Shown here: positions 17,295-26,289 of the stretch, one piece after another
Position numbering within the stretch: the stretch's first letter is position 1
Layout of the letters: each line of letters starts with the position of its first letter
Source: Amycolatopsis coloradensis
GTDB lineage: Bacteria; Actinomycetota; Actinomycetes; Mycobacteriales; Pseudonocardiaceae
Length of the DNA stretch: 64,000 bases
Direction of reading: 5' to 3'
Assembly (NCBI RefSeq): GCF_001953865.1
Contig: NZ_MQUQ01000014.1
Coordinates: 56,849-120,848, forward strand
The notes under the pieces: model-generated
Told to the model about the DNA's origin: nothing
Database searches by the model: none
What the model saw: the letters and a program-made list of their open reading frames with translations, nothing else
Position numbers and translations under genes: made by a program

Positions 17295-18755
17295 ATGACT
17301 GAGACTCCCGCAAAGCCCGCCTCGCCGGAGGGGGGCAAGCCGGCGGCCGCCGCGCTCAACCCGTCGGCGGCCATCACGGACTTCGGCATCGACACGACAT
17401 CGATGTCAACGGGCGAGGCGATCGGCGACTACTTCTCCCGGCTCAAGGCGGGGCAGCTGGGTTCGCTCCCGGCGCTGCTCGGCCTGTTCGTCCTGGTGAT
17501 CGTGTTCGCCTCGCTGTCGGACACCTTCCTGACGATGAACAACATCGCGAACCTGATGGCGCAGGGCGCCGGCAAGGCGATCATCGCGATGGGCATCGTG
17601 TTCGTCCTGCTGCTCGGCGAGATCGACCTGTCCGCGGGTACCGCGTCCGGGGTCACCGCCGCCGTCCTCGCGATGCACTACGTGCGTGACGGAAACCTGT
17701 TGGGCGGGATGGGGAACGGCGTGTTCATCGCCTTCCTCGTCGTGCTCGCGATCGCCGCGCTGCTGGGCGTGATCCTGCGGATCTGGGCCGGTGTCGGCTT
17801 CGCCGTGCTCGCCATCGCGCTGGTGCTGTCCGGAGCGGCGGCCAACCCGTGGATCGAGATCGTGCTCGCGATCAGCGTCGGTGGCGCGATCGGTGTCCTC
17901 ACCGGCTTCCTGGTCTCGAAGATCGGCATGCCCTCGTTCGTCGTGACGCTGGCGCTTTTCCTTGCCTGGCAAGGTGTCATCCTCCAGTTCATCGGTGAGG
18001 GCGGCACCCTCGGCATCAGCACCTCGGACGTGCTGTTCAAGGTCGCCAACGGCAATCTGTCCACAGTGGGCAGTTGGATCCTGTTCGTGATCGCCGCCGG
18101 TGGGTTCGCCGCGGTGTCCTTGGGGCAGCACTTCTCGCGGCTCAAACGGGGCCTGGTGACCCAGCCGACGCCGATGGTGCTGCTCAAGGTCGGCGCGATC
18201 GCGGTCGTCGCGGCCATCGCGACGTACCTGCTCACGATCAACCGCGCGCCCAACCCGAACATCGTGATCTCCGGTGTCCCGTACGTCGTGCCGATCGTGC
18301 TCGCGCTGCTGGTGCTCGGCACCTACGTGCTCAACCGCACGCAGTACGGCCGCCACATCTACGCCGTCGGTGGCAACCGGGAAGCGGCCCGCCGTGCCGG
18401 TATCAACGTCGAGAAGATCCGCGCTTCGGTGTTCGTCATCTGCTCGGCAGTGGCGGCGATCGGCGCGATCGTCTACTCGTCGAAGGTCGGTTCGGTCGAC
18501 CCGCAGGCCGGTGGCCTGAACACACTGCTGTTCGCGGTCGGCGCCGCCGTCATCGGTGGTACTTCGCTGTTCGGCGGCAAGGGCCGGGTCGTCGACGCGG
18601 TGATCGGTGGTCTCGTGCTGGCGGTCGTGGAGAACGCGCTGGGCCTGCTCAAGCAGTCGGCGGCGGTGGTCAACATCGTCACCGGTTTGGTGCTGCTTCT
18701 CGCGGCCACGGTGGACGCGCTGTCCCGGCGCCGCGCGGCTGCGTCGCCACGCTGA
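17295..18755 (+). CDS. xylH: Sugar ABC transporter permease
   Basis: Inner-membrane permease of the XylH/RbsC type, 486 residues from ATG 17295 (493 if GTG 17274, which overlaps the xylG stop, is used; both lack a strong ribosome site). About 50 polar residues precede the first helix (LPALLGLFVLVIVFASL). The family motif around GIVFVLLLGEIDLSAGT is present, and at the C-terminal side VGGNREAARRAGIN, the EAA-like loop that contacts the ATPase. About ten hydrophobic segments follow the XylH plan. Third gene of the operon. Confidence 0.9.
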   Translation: MTETPAKPASPEGGKPAAAALNPSAAITDFGIDTTSMSTGEAIGDYFSRLKAGQLGSLPALLGLFVLVIVFASLSDTFLTMNNIANLMAQGAGKAIIAMGIVFVLLLGEIDLSAGTASGVTAAVLAMHYVRDGNLLGGMGNGVFIAFLVVLAIAALLGVILRIWAGVGFAVLAIALVLSGAAANPWIEIVLAISVGGAIGVLTGFLVSKIGMPSFVVTLALFLAWQGVILQFIGEGGTLGISTSDVLFKVANGNLSTVGSWILFVIAAGGFAAVSLGQHFSRLKRGLVTQPTPMVLLKVGAIAVVAAIATYLLTINRAPNPNIVISGVPYVVPIVLALLVLGTYVLNRTQYGRHIYAVGGNREAARRAGINVEKIRASVFVICSAVAAIGAIVYSSKVGSVDPQAGGLNTLLFAVGAAVIGGTSLFGGKGRVVDAVIGGLVLAVVENALGLLKQSAAVVNIVTGLVLLLAATVDALSRRRAAASPR

Positions 18756-18766
18756 GTCCGCATGGA

Positions 18767-19948
18767 ATGATGAAGCCCGTGACCAGCACACCCGTTGCAC
18801 GACCAGACGAGGTGCGCAGGCACAACCGCACGACCTTGCTCCGGTTGCTGCACGTCAGCGGCCCGAGCACCAGGGCGACCCTGGCCACCGAGCTGGGGCT
18901 CAACCGCAGCACCATCAAGACCCTCGTCGACGGGCTCGCGGAAGCGGGCGTCGTCGAGGAGAGGGTCCCCAGGCCGGGACGAGGGGCGGGCCGCCCCTCG
19001 CTCCTGGTCCTGCCGCAGCCGCACGCGGCGGTGGTGCTCGCGGTCGACCTCCAGGTCGAGCACGTGGCCATCGCGCTGGTGGGGTTCGGCGGCCAGATCC
19101 TGGGGCGCAACAGCTGGAATCTCCACGGCCGGACGCGGGAGGCCGACGAGGTGATCACGCACGTGATCGAGTCGACCACCGTGCTGGCGGGCGACCTCGA
19201 TGTGCAGCCGATCGCCGCGGGGGTGTCCGTGCCCGGCGTGGTCCGCCGGATGGACGGGCACGTCCACGAGGCGCCCAACCTGCGCTGGACCGACGTGGCG
19301 CTCGGGGAACGGCTCGGCGGTGTGCTGCGCATCCCGATCCTCGTCGGCAACGACGCCGAACTCGGCGCCATCGCCGAACACCTGCGTGGTGCCGCGCGGG
19401 GTTCGTCCGACGCCGTGTACGTCTCCGCCGATGTCGGTGTCGGGGGAGGGATCATCGCGGACGGCTCCGCGCTGCGCGGTGGCGCCGGCTACGTAGGTGA
19501 GATCGGCCATATGGCGATCCGGCCCGGCGGCCGTCCCTGCTACTGCGGGTCCAGCGGCTGCTGGGAGACCGAGGTCGGCGAGGCGGCCCTGTGCCGCGCG
19601 CTCGACCTGCCCGAGGACACTCCGCGTGGGGCGATCCTGGTCGAACTGCGCGAACTGGGCCGAGACCCGCATGCGGCCGCTGAGCGGCTCTCGGAGTTCG
19701 CGGAATGGCTGACGCTGGGCCTGGTGAATGTGGTCAACCTGCTCGGCCCGCAGCTGGTCGTGCTCGGCGACCTGCTCACCGTGCTGCCCGATTCGGTCGT
19801 GCGGTCGGTGGCGGCCGAGGTCCGGCGGCGGAGCCTGGTCAGCCGGGCGGTCGGCGGGACGCAGATCGTGAGTTCGGCGCTGGGCGCGGACGTCAAGCTG
19901 CTGGGCGCGGCCGAAGCCGCCTTCGAAATGATCCTGGACACCGTCTAG
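18767..19948 (+). CDS. ROK-family transcriptional repressor
   Basis: 393-residue DNA-binding member of the ROK family, as in xylose repressors. A winged helix-turn-helix lies at about 36-64 (TRATLATELGLNRSTIKTL), followed by the sugar-kinase-like domain. The zinc site is complete: EIGH (245-248) with Cys258, Cys260 and Cys265 in CYCGSSGC. The gene follows the permease after 11 nt, so it is co-transcribed and probably feeds back on the operon through the palindrome at 15193. ATG 18767 is the first of two adjacent ATGs; GTG 18779 is another option. Effector sugar unknown, xylose likely. Confidence 0.9.
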   Translation: MMKPVTSTPVARPDEVRRHNRTTLLRLLHVSGPSTRATLATELGLNRSTIKTLVDGLAEAGVVEERVPRPGRGAGRPSLLVLPQPHAAVVLAVDLQVEHVAIALVGFGGQILGRNSWNLHGRTREADEVITHVIESTTVLAGDLDVQPIAAGVSVPGVVRRMDGHVHEAPNLRWTDVALGERLGGVLRIPILVGNDAELGAIAEHLRGAARGSSDAVYVSADVGVGGGIIADGSALRGGAGYVGEIGHMAIRPGGRPCYCGSSGCWETEVGEAALCRALDLPEDTPRGAILVELRELGRDPHAAAERLSEFAEWLTLGLVNVVNLLGPQLVVLGDLLTVLPDSVVRSVAAEVRRRSLVSRAVGGTQIVSSALGADVKLLGAAEAAFEMILDTV

Positions 19949-19975
19949 GACCCGTGAGCGATTGGGGTTGTCTTC

Positions 19976-20001
19976 ACCGCAAGTAGTCCTCTACTTGCGG
20001 T
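19976..20001. terminator. Hairpin, family C copy 1
   Basis: ACCGCAAGTAG (19976-19986), loop TCCT, CTACTTGCGGT (19991-20001), perfect 11-bp stem, between the convergent ROK and TetR genes. The core CGCAAGTAG-N4-CTACTTGCG recurs at 46827-46848. The rest of the 19949-20156 gap holds nothing else I can support. Confidence 0.65.
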
Positions 20002-20156
20002 GGGGGCAGGGAGGCGCGGGTGAGCGAGAGGGTCTGGCTGTCTTGAAGGTGGCCTCCAGGACAGCCACGACTCGCGTGCCCGATGTTCTCCGTGGCACGT
20101 GAACGAACCCGGCAACCCCGTCCTATCCGCCGTAGGTACCTGAACCGCTGTTGGCT

Positions 20157-20765
20157 CTAACGATTCGAATTGCTCACGAGACCCGACAGCAGGGCCACCA
20201 GAGCGGCCAGGGCCTTCTCCTTCGCCGCTTCGGGGTCTTCGGCGTGCGCGATCATCAGCGCCGCCTCCGCGCAGGCGCTCAGCACCAGTTGCGCCAGCTC
20301 CGGGATCGGCGCCTCGATCAGCAGCCCGTCCGCCGCGGCGGCCTCCAGGATCTCCGTGATCAGGCCCAGCCCGTACCGATTCTCCAGTTCGCGCCATTCC
20401 TGCCAGCCGAGGACGGAGACGGCGTCCGTGAGCGCGATCCGCACCACCTCGGGCCGCAGGCACAGGTCCAGGAACCGGCTCAGCACGCCGAGCGCCCCCG
20501 ACCACGGATCGGCCGTCGACCGCAGGACGGCCTTGAGATCGTCGGTGAGCTCCGTTTCGATCTGCTCGATCACGGCGCGGAACAGCCCTTGTTTGTCCCC
20601 GAAGTGGTGGTACAGCGCGCCGCGGGTGACGCCCGCCGCCCGGACGATCTCGTCGGCGGGCACGGCGGCGTAACCCTGTTCGGCGAACAGCGTCCGCGCC
20701 GCCGTGATCAACGCGGTCTGCGTCGATCGCGATCGTTCGGTCTGGCTACGTCGTGGCGTGGGCAC
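20157..20765 (-). CDS. TetR-family transcriptional regulator (AcrR-like)
   Basis: 202-residue repressor. The N-terminal helix-turn-helix is standard: ARTLFAEQGYAAVPADEIVRAAGVTRGALYHHFGDKQGLF, described here in parts, with the recognition helix TRGALYHHF at about 47-55 as in AcrR. The C-terminal ligand domain is unassigned. It overlaps the 3' end of the alpha/beta hydrolase gene by 20 nt and is transcribed from the same promoter, so it probably represses its own operon through the site at 21605-21625. Confidence 0.9.
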   Translation of the reverse strand: MPTPRRSQTERSRSTQTALITAARTLFAEQGYAAVPADEIVRAAGVTRGALYHHFGDKQGLFRAVIEQIETELTDDLKAVLRSTADPWSGALGVLSRFLDLCLRPEVVRIALTDAVSVLGWQEWRELENRYGLGLITEILEAAAADGLLIEAPIPELAQLVLSACAEAALMIAHAEDPEAAKEKALAALVALLSGLVSNSNR

Positions 20766-21597
20766 GCAGGAATTCCACCATCACGGCGCTCAGCCGCTCC
20801 GGCTGGTCCTCCGGCACGAAGGCGTAGGAGTCCTCGATCGTCTTCAGTTCGGCGTTCGGAAGGACCTTGGCGAGCTTCTCGCCCAGCCACAGCGGGAAGT
20901 GCCTGTCTTCGGGCGCCCAGGCCAGCAGCACGGGCTTCTCGAAGGCGGGCAGCCGCTCGGCGGCGGTCAGGGTGTACCGGTTGTCGATTCCGGCGAGGAA
21001 CCGCGCGAGGTCTTCGCGGATCGCCCGGTCCCGGCGGCTGGGCAGCAGGTACGCGTCGAGGATGTGGCCGGGGACCGGGTGTTTGGCCAGCCAGAGGAAG
21101 TCCGTCGTCTTCAGCAGCCATCGCCAGCGCAAGGCCTGGATCATCGGCCAGGTGCCGCCGGGGATCCGCGCCAGCGGGCTGAGCGGCGAGAACATCGGCG
21201 GCAGGAAGCGCTCGAAGGAATCCGACGGGGTCAGCACGACCCGGCCCACCCGCTCCGGACTCGTGATCATGAGCAGCTGGGTGAGCGCGCCGCCGGTGTC
21301 GTTGGCGACCACGGTGACGTCGGTCAGGTCGAGTACCTCCAGGAACCGCGCGATGAGCGCGGCGACCCCGGGCGGGCTCAGGTCGGCATCGGGGACCGGG
21401 ATCTCGTGCGAGCCCAGCGGCCAGTCCGGCGTCAGGCAGCGGAATCCCGCTTCGGCGACGGAAGGGGCCACGTTCCGCCAGAGCAGGCCGTTGGTCAGGA
21501 GACCGTGCACGAAGACCACGGGAGGGCCTTCGCCGCGGTCGCGATAGCGGATACGGGCGTCACCGAGGTCCACCTCGCAGAATTCGCTGATGGGCAT
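20746..21597 (-). CDS. Alpha/beta hydrolase
   Basis: 283-residue hydrolase of the haloalkane dehalogenase/epoxide hydrolase branch. VVFVHGLLTNGLLWRNV carries the HG oxyanion motif near residues 27-34. The nucleophile elbow is VVANDTGGALT, so the nucleophile is Asp rather than Ser, which points to dehalogenase/epoxide-hydrolase-like chemistry. The acid/His part is APEDRHFPLW. The ATG at 21597 was chosen because TATGTT ends 7 nt upstream, giving a leaderless transcript; ATG 21612 would lie inside the operator. Operon with the TetR gene. Confidence 0.85.
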   Translation of the reverse strand: MPISEFCEVDLGDARIRYRDRGEGPPVVFVHGLLTNGLLWRNVAPSVAEAGFRCLTPDWPLGSHEIPVPDADLSPPGVAALIARFLEVLDLTDVTVVANDTGGALTQLLMITSPERVGRVVLTPSDSFERFLPPMFSPLSPLARIPGGTWPMIQALRWRWLLKTTDFLWLAKHPVPGHILDAYLLPSRRDRAIREDLARFLAGIDNRYTLTAAERLPAFEKPVLLAWAPEDRHFPLWLGEKLAKVLPNAELKTIEDSYAFVPEDQPERLSAVMVEFLRAHATT

Positions 21598-21604
21598 AAC
21601 GACA

Positions 21605-21625
21605 ACATACATGCTGTCTGTATGT
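21605..21625. promoter_or_regulatory. TetR/AcrR-type operator overlapping the -10 box
   Basis: ACATACA (21605-21611) and TGTATGT (21619-21625) are exact inverted arms with a 7-nt spacer. This is very close to the E. coli AcrR operator, whose arms are the same with an 8-nt spacer (from memory). On the minus strand it overlaps TATGTT, the probable -10 of the hydrolase-TetR operon, so bound repressor would block the promoter. Confidence 0.7.
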
Positions 21626-21701
21626 ATTCGCCGGGCGAAAACAGGGCGGCCGGCGTGCTCCATGGGGAGCAGCCGGCCGCCGGGTGGTCGTGGACTGGTG
21701 G

Positions 21702-21881
21702 CTACCGCTGAATGTCCGCGGACATTTCCTTGAGCTTCGTTTCGTGTGCGCGGGCGTGGTGACCACAGAAGAGCAACTCGCCACCGGTGCTGAGAATGGC
21801 TCGAACCTGGGCTGCAGCTCCACACCGGTCGCATCGGTCGGCAGCGGTCAGTTCGGGGCGGGTGAGCGTCGGTGAAGTCAT
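21702..21881 (-). CDS. DUF7455-type small Cys/His protein
   Basis: 59-residue protein of a family common in actinobacteria, often near the principal sigma factor gene. Sequence features are ADRCDRCGAAAQVR and LFCGHHARAH, giving a CxxC...CxHH set able to bind zinc. The role is unknown. Start ATG 21881 is preceded by a strong GGAGGGAGA, which decides against the longer frame to 22052. A single gene between the hydrolase operon and the EamA gene. Confidence 0.85.
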   Translation of the reverse strand: MTSPTLTRPELTAADRCDRCGAAAQVRAILSTGGELLFCGHHARAHETKLKEMSADIQR

Positions 21882-22145
21882 TGGAGTCTCCCTCCGTCCC
21901 GGCACCGGTGACCCGGTGCCATCGATCCAGCTACGACCACTTCGGCACTGATGCCGGCAACGTTCGTTCCCGGCCCCGCCGTGTTCGTGCTTCCACTCTT
22001 CCAGACGTTTGGCGGCCCGCAAGTGTTCCCGTGCGGGTGTCTCATTTGTCACTGGTAATTACCTCGTATGTCGTAGCGTAATCACGCAACGTGGGAGACG
22101 ACTCCCCGCCGGACCGCCTTTTCCCACGTCAGGCACCATGCGGGG

Positions 22146-23015
22146 GTGGGTATCGCAGTCGTCCGGAACCGGTTCGCGGGCGTGCCGCCGCCGGTCTTGT
22201 TCGTTCTCAGCGGAATTTCGATGTACGCCGGCGCGGCCGTCGCCATAGGTCTCTTTTCGGTCGCCTCACCCGCCGGGGTGGCCTGGCTCCGCTGTCTCGG
22301 CGCCGCCGTTGTCCTCCTGGCGTGGCGCAGGCCACCTCGTTCGGCGTGGACCGGGCGCGCGTTCCTGCTCGCCGGGGTCTTCGGGATCGTCACCGCCGGG
22401 ATGAACGTGCTCTTCTACGAAGCGATCGCCCGGTTGCCACTGGGCACGGCGGTCGCGCTCGAGTTCGCCGGGCCCGTGCTGGTCGCGGCGTTCGGTTCAC
22501 GCACCCGCCGTGACGTCTTCGCGTTGCTGCTGGTGGTGGCGGGTGTCGTGGCCATCGCGGACGTCCGCCTCGAAGGCAGCCTGCTCGGCGTGCTCTTCGC
22601 GCTGGGGGCGGCGGTCGCCGGGGCCGGGTACATCCTGCTCGGGAAGCGGGTCGCGGTCGGCGGGAACGGGATCGACGGGCTGGCCGTCGGGTTCGCCGTC
22701 GGCACCTTCGTGCTGTCGCCGCTGGCGTTCGGCACCGGCGCGGTGTGGGGTTCACCACGTCTGCTGGTGCTGAGCGTAGGTGTGGGTGTGCTCGCGACCG
22801 TCGTGCCGTACGCGCTCGACCAGGTGGTGCTCCGCAAGGCCGGGCAGGCGCGGTTCGCCGTGCTGCTCGCGTTGCTGCCGGTCACGGCCGGGGTGATCGG
22901 CCTTCTCTGGCTCAAGCAGGTCCCGGCCCTGCCCGAGGCGCTCGGCACGCTGGCCGTCGTCGCCGGGGTGGCGCTGCGGTCGCCGGGGAAACGTGATGAC
23001 TCGGCGCCCCTCTGA
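22146..23015 (+). CDS. EamA-family (DMT) transporter, RhtA-like
   Basis: 289-residue integral membrane transporter with ten predicted helices in two EamA repeats, as in the threonine/homoserine exporter RhtA. PLGTAVALEFAGPVLVAA (around residues 96-113) is the conserved helix of the first repeat, and a matching VPYALDQVVLRKAGQARFAVL occurs in the second. Exports of amino acids or small metabolites are typical. Start GTG 22146. Followed after 46 nt by a GNAT gene. Confidence 0.88.
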   Translation: MGIAVVRNRFAGVPPPVLFVLSGISMYAGAAVAIGLFSVASPAGVAWLRCLGAAVVLLAWRRPPRSAWTGRAFLLAGVFGIVTAGMNVLFYEAIARLPLGTAVALEFAGPVLVAAFGSRTRRDVFALLLVVAGVVAIADVRLEGSLLGVLFALGAAVAGAGYILLGKRVAVGGNGIDGLAVGFAVGTFVLSPLAFGTGAVWGSPRLLVLSVGVGVLATVVPYALDQVVLRKAGQARFAVLLALLPVTAGVIGLLWLKQVPALPEALGTLAVVAGVALRSPGKRDDSAPL

Positions 23016-23061
23016 GCGCGATACTGACCAGCCTGTAGCGCTACCAGCACCGGGAGGACAC

Positions 23062-23478
23062 GTGGCCGACATCCGGCGGGCCAGCACCGTCGAGGAGGTC
23101 GTCGCCGCCGAGCACCTGTTCGACGGCCCCGCACAGCGGACAGCCTCCGAAAAGTTCCTCGCGGGGGAGGAGAACCACCTGCTGATCGCCTACGAGGACG
23201 GTCACCCGGCGGGGATGATCACCGGCACCGAGGTGACGCATCCGGACAAGGGCACCGAGATGTTCCTCAACGAACTCGACGTCAGTCCGGACTACCAGCG
23301 GCGCGGTATCGGCCGTGACCTGGTCGACGCACTGGCCGGGATCGCGCGGGAGCGCGGCTGCCGGGGGATGTGGGTCGGGGTCGAAACGGACAACGAAGCC
23401 GCGTTGGCGACCTACGCTTCGGCAGGGGCGGCGAACGAAGGGCCGTTCATCATGCAATCGTGGGTCTTCGAAGACTGA
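23062..23478 (+). CDS. GNAT N-acetyltransferase
   Basis: 138-residue acetyl-CoA-dependent acyltransferase of the GNAT fold, with motif A LDVSPDYQRRGIGRDLVDAL (the RRGIGR pyrophosphate loop near residues 82-87) and a C-terminal ETDNEAALATYASAGA motif B. The layout resembles the aminoglycoside 3-N-acetyltransferase-like/RimI branch; the substrate is unknown. GTG 23062 has GGGAGGA 4 nt upstream; the longer frame from 22993 overlaps the EamA gene. Its TGA overlaps the next ATG (TGATG). Confidence 0.88.
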   Translation: MADIRRASTVEEVVAAEHLFDGPAQRTASEKFLAGEENHLLIAYEDGHPAGMITGTEVTHPDKGTEMFLNELDVSPDYQRRGIGRDLVDALAGIARERGCRGMWVGVETDNEAALATYASAGAANEGPFIMQSWVFED

Positions 23479-24146
23479 TGTCCTCCGGAATCGACGGCGA
23501 CCGGATCGGCCTGTCCGGTCGCCGCTGGCTACCCGGCGGAGAGCATCTCGTCGCCGTCGCGCGGGCCGAACTCCCGCAGAAGGACGGCCTCGCCGGACCC
23601 TTCGCGGCGCTGGCCGCCCTGCGCGCCGCGGGGTTCGGCGTCACCGACCAGGACGAGGTCGCGGCATCGGCGGGCACCACTCCGGACGGCCTGTCGCGGG
23701 CGATCGTGGCCTTGTCGGGTGGACGTCTCGCCGCGGTGCCCGCCGCCGGGAACTGGGCGCCGCAGTCGTTGTTCATGCTCCTCGCCGCGTTGTGGCAGCT
23801 GCCGCGGGTGGCGTTGATCGCGGAGGTCGACCCGGCCGAATTCGGCGCGCACGACACCCCGCCGCGAGCACTGCTCGACTACCTCGACACGGGTGTCCCG
23901 CCGCTGTGGTCGTCCCGCTGGCGTCCGGCGGCCCGGCACTCGGTACTGGTGACCGGGATGCGGATCGGCGCCGAAGGGACTCTGGTGTCCATTATGGACG
24001 GTTATCCGTCCTTGGGGGACAACGGCTTGCACGACCAGCCGGTGGAATGGGTGGCCGCGGCGCTGCACCGGATGCTGATCGTGGTGGACGACGGCGACAC
24101 CGAGGCCGCCGTCGCCGCGATCACGACGGCGGGTCTGTGGAGCTGA
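23478..24146 (+). CDS. Hypothetical protein, 222 aa
   Basis: Not recognised. No signal peptide or membrane helix. It starts MSSGIDGDRIGLSGRRWLPGG and is rich in Ala, Leu and Trp; segments such as HDTPPRALLDYLDTGVPP and SVLVTGMRIGAEGTLVSIMDGYPSLG suggest an alternating alpha/beta fold that ends in alternating helices. Coupled to the GNAT gene by TGATG, so it may share a pathway with it. Its 3' end overlaps the convergent amino acid permease gene by 26 nt. Confidence 0.75.
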   Translation: MSSGIDGDRIGLSGRRWLPGGEHLVAVARAELPQKDGLAGPFAALAALRAAGFGVTDQDEVAASAGTTPDGLSRAIVALSGGRLAAVPAAGNWAPQSLFMLLAALWQLPRVALIAEVDPAEFGAHDTPPRALLDYLDTGVPPLWSSRWRPAARHSVLVTGMRIGAEGTLVSIMDGYPSLGDNGLHDQPVEWVAAALHRMLIVVDDGDTEAAVAAITTAGLWS

Positions 24147-25578
24147 GGCCGTCCTTCGCGAAACGGGAGTTCCTGCGCCCGTGGAAGACGTAGATCAGCA
24201 GGCCCAGCAGCAGCCACGCGGCGAACCGCAGCCAGGTCATCACGTCGAGGTTGAGCATCAGGTAGAAGCACGCCAGCGCCGCCACGACGGGCAGGTAGGG
24301 CGAGAACGGCACGGTGAACGGGCGCTTCAGATCCGGGCGGCGTTTCCGCAGCACCGGGACGGCCACCGCGACGATGATCATCGCCGACAGCGCGCCGATG
24401 CTGACCATGTCGGCGAGTTCGGAGATCGGCACGAACGCGGCCAGCGCCGCGATCAGCACCGCACCGGCGATGGTCATCCGGTGCGGGGTGCCCCAGCGCG
24501 GATGCGCCGTGCCGAACTTCTCCGGCAGCAGGCCGTCGCGGCCCATCGCGAACCCGATCCGGCCGATCGTCACCAGTTCCACCATCATCACCGACGTCAG
24601 CCCGGTGACCGCGCCGAGTGAGATCAGCGCGCCGACCCAGTGCTGTCCGACCCGGTCGAAGGCGTCGGCGAGCGGGGCGCCCGTGTCGATCTCGGTGAAC
24701 GGCACCATCCCGGTCAGCACCAGCGAGACCCCGATGTAGAGCAGGGCGCAGACCCCGAGCGCGCCGAGGATGCCGACCCGCAAATCGCGTTCGGGGCGCA
24801 CGGTCTCCTCGCCGAGGTTGGCGAGCGCCTCGAAACCGGTGTAGGCGAAGAAGACGACCGCGGCCGCGGTCACCATTCCCGCGATGCCGTAGACGGACTG
24901 TTCGAGTCCGAGCGCGGCTTGCACGATCGGCTGGTGCAGTGTCCCCGCCGTCTCCGTCGGCGGCTGGGACGGCGGGATGAACGGGGTGAGGTTCTCGCCG
25001 CGGACGTAGAACACGCCGACCGCGAGGATCAGCACGCAGACCGCGACCTTGACCAGCACGAGGAGATTCGTCACCCGCGCCGACTCCTTGATCCCGACGA
25101 CGGCGATCACGGTCAGCACGGCGATGATCACGACCGCGCCGATGTTCACTTTCGCGTCTTCACCGAACCAGTCGGGGGAGAGCCCCATCAGGTTCGCGAG
25201 GTAACCGGACCAGCCGCGGGACACGACGGCCGCGCCGAGGGCGAACTCGAGCAGCAGGTCCCAGCCGATGATCCAGGCGAACGTTTCGCCGAGGGTGGCG
25301 AAGGCGTAGGTGTAGGCGCTTCCGGCCGTCGGCACGCTGGAGGCGAGTTCGGCGTAGCAGAGGGCGGCCATCCCGGCCACGACGGCGCCGAGCACGAACG
25401 AGAGGGTGACCGAGGGGCCGGCATGGGATTTCGCCTCGACACCGGCGAGGGTGAAGATCCCGGTGCCGATGATGATGCCGACCCCGAAGCCGATCAGGTC
25501 GCGCCCGTGCAGGCGGCGCTTCAGCTCCCCCGAATCCTGTCGCTTCAGGACCTCGTCCACGTCCAGTGTTCGCCGCAT
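24121..25578 (-). CDS. APC-family amino acid permease (CAT/YhdG type)
   Basis: 485-residue cationic amino acid transporter-like permease with about 12-13 helices. Diagnostic segments: DLIGFGVGIIIGTGIFTLAG (substrate-binding unwound helix 1, near residues 27-46), SFVLGAVVAGMAALCYAELASSVPTAGSAY, FFAYTGFEALANLGEE (helix 6), and C-terminal RRPDLKRPF. Substrate probably an amino acid; not resolvable further. Not in an operon. Confidence 0.9.
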   Translation of the reverse strand: MRRTLDVDEVLKRQDSGELKRRLHGRDLIGFGVGIIIGTGIFTLAGVEAKSHAGPSVTLSFVLGAVVAGMAALCYAELASSVPTAGSAYTYAFATLGETFAWIIGWDLLLEFALGAAVVSRGWSGYLANLMGLSPDWFGEDAKVNIGAVVIIAVLTVIAVVGIKESARVTNLLVLVKVAVCVLILAVGVFYVRGENLTPFIPPSQPPTETAGTLHQPIVQAALGLEQSVYGIAGMVTAAAVVFFAYTGFEALANLGEETVRPERDLRVGILGALGVCALLYIGVSLVLTGMVPFTEIDTGAPLADAFDRVGQHWVGALISLGAVTGLTSVMMVELVTIGRIGFAMGRDGLLPEKFGTAHPRWGTPHRMTIAGAVLIAALAAFVPISELADMVSIGALSAMIIVAVAVPVLRKRRPDLKRPFTVPFSPYLPVVAALACFYLMLNLDVMTWLRFAAWLLLGLLIYVFHGRRNSRFAKDGLSSTDPPS

Positions 25579-25626
25579 GGAGGGTCACGCTAGAAGATCG
25601 CCGTCCACCCCGCAGATCGGTGGGGA

Positions 25627-26289
25627 TCAGTCCTCCAGGACGACGCCGTTCTCCTGCGCGAGGATCGCCGCCTGCACCCGCGACCGCAGCTCCAGCTTCG
25701 TCAGCACCCGCGACACGTGCGTCTTCACCGTGGTCTCGCCGATGTGCAGCCGCGTGCCGATCTGCGCGTTGGACAGGCCGCCGCCGAGGCACGCCAGCAC
25801 GTCACGCTCGCGTTCGGTCAGGTCGTCGAGTCCGTCGGGGACGAGGGACGGCTCGCGGGTCCCCGCGGCGAACGCGGCGATCAGCTTCCGCGTGACCTGC
25901 GGGGCGAGCACGCCTTCACCCGCCGCGACCAGCTTCACCGCCTCGATCAGCCGCGACGCCTCCACCGACTTCAGCAGGAACCCGGCCGCGCCCGCCCGCA
26001 GCGCGGCGTGGACGTACTCGTCGAGATCGAAGGTGGTCAGGACGAGGACCTCACACAGCCCTTCGGCGGTCAGTTCCCGGGTGGCCGCGATGCCGTCGAC
26101 GCCGGGCATCCGGACGTCCATCAGCACGACGTCCGGCTTCAGCGCCTTCGCCTGGCGGACGGCGGTGGCGCCGTCGGCGGCCTCGCCGACCACCTCGACG
26201 CCCTCGGCGTTGCCGAGGATCATCATCAACCCGGCACGGATCGCGCCGTGGTCGTCGGCGACCAGCACTTTGATGTTCTCGTCGCTCAA
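25627..26289 (-). CDS. NarL/LuxR-family response regulator
   Basis: 220-residue two-component regulator. Receiver domain 1-120 with acidic pocket D12-D13, phospho-acceptor D58 in VVLMDVRMPG, T86 in LVLTTF and K107 in LLKSV. A LuxR-type helix-turn-helix lies at about 155-215 (LTERERDVLACL, SNAQIGTRLHIGETTVKTHVSRVL). Its ATG overlaps the stop of the sensor kinase by 4 nt (26286-26289). Target genes are unknown; the neighbouring membrane proteins are possible. Confidence 0.95.
   Translation of the reverse strand: MSDENIKVLVADDHGAIRAGLMMILGNAEGVEVVGEAADGATAVRQAKALKPDVVLMDVRMPGVDGIAATRELTAEGLCEVLVLTTFDLDEYVHAALRAGAAGFLLKSVEASRLIEAVKLVAAGEGVLAPQVTRKLIAAFAAGTREPSLVPDGLDDLTERERDVLACLGGGLSNAQIGTRLHIGETTVKTHVSRVLTKLELRSRVQAAILAQENGVVLED

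Noticed and set aside
20746-20765. Overlap of the hydrolase and TetR genes as a frameshift or fusion
   Set aside because: Both ends are intact and a 20-nt overlap between co-transcribed genes is ordinary.
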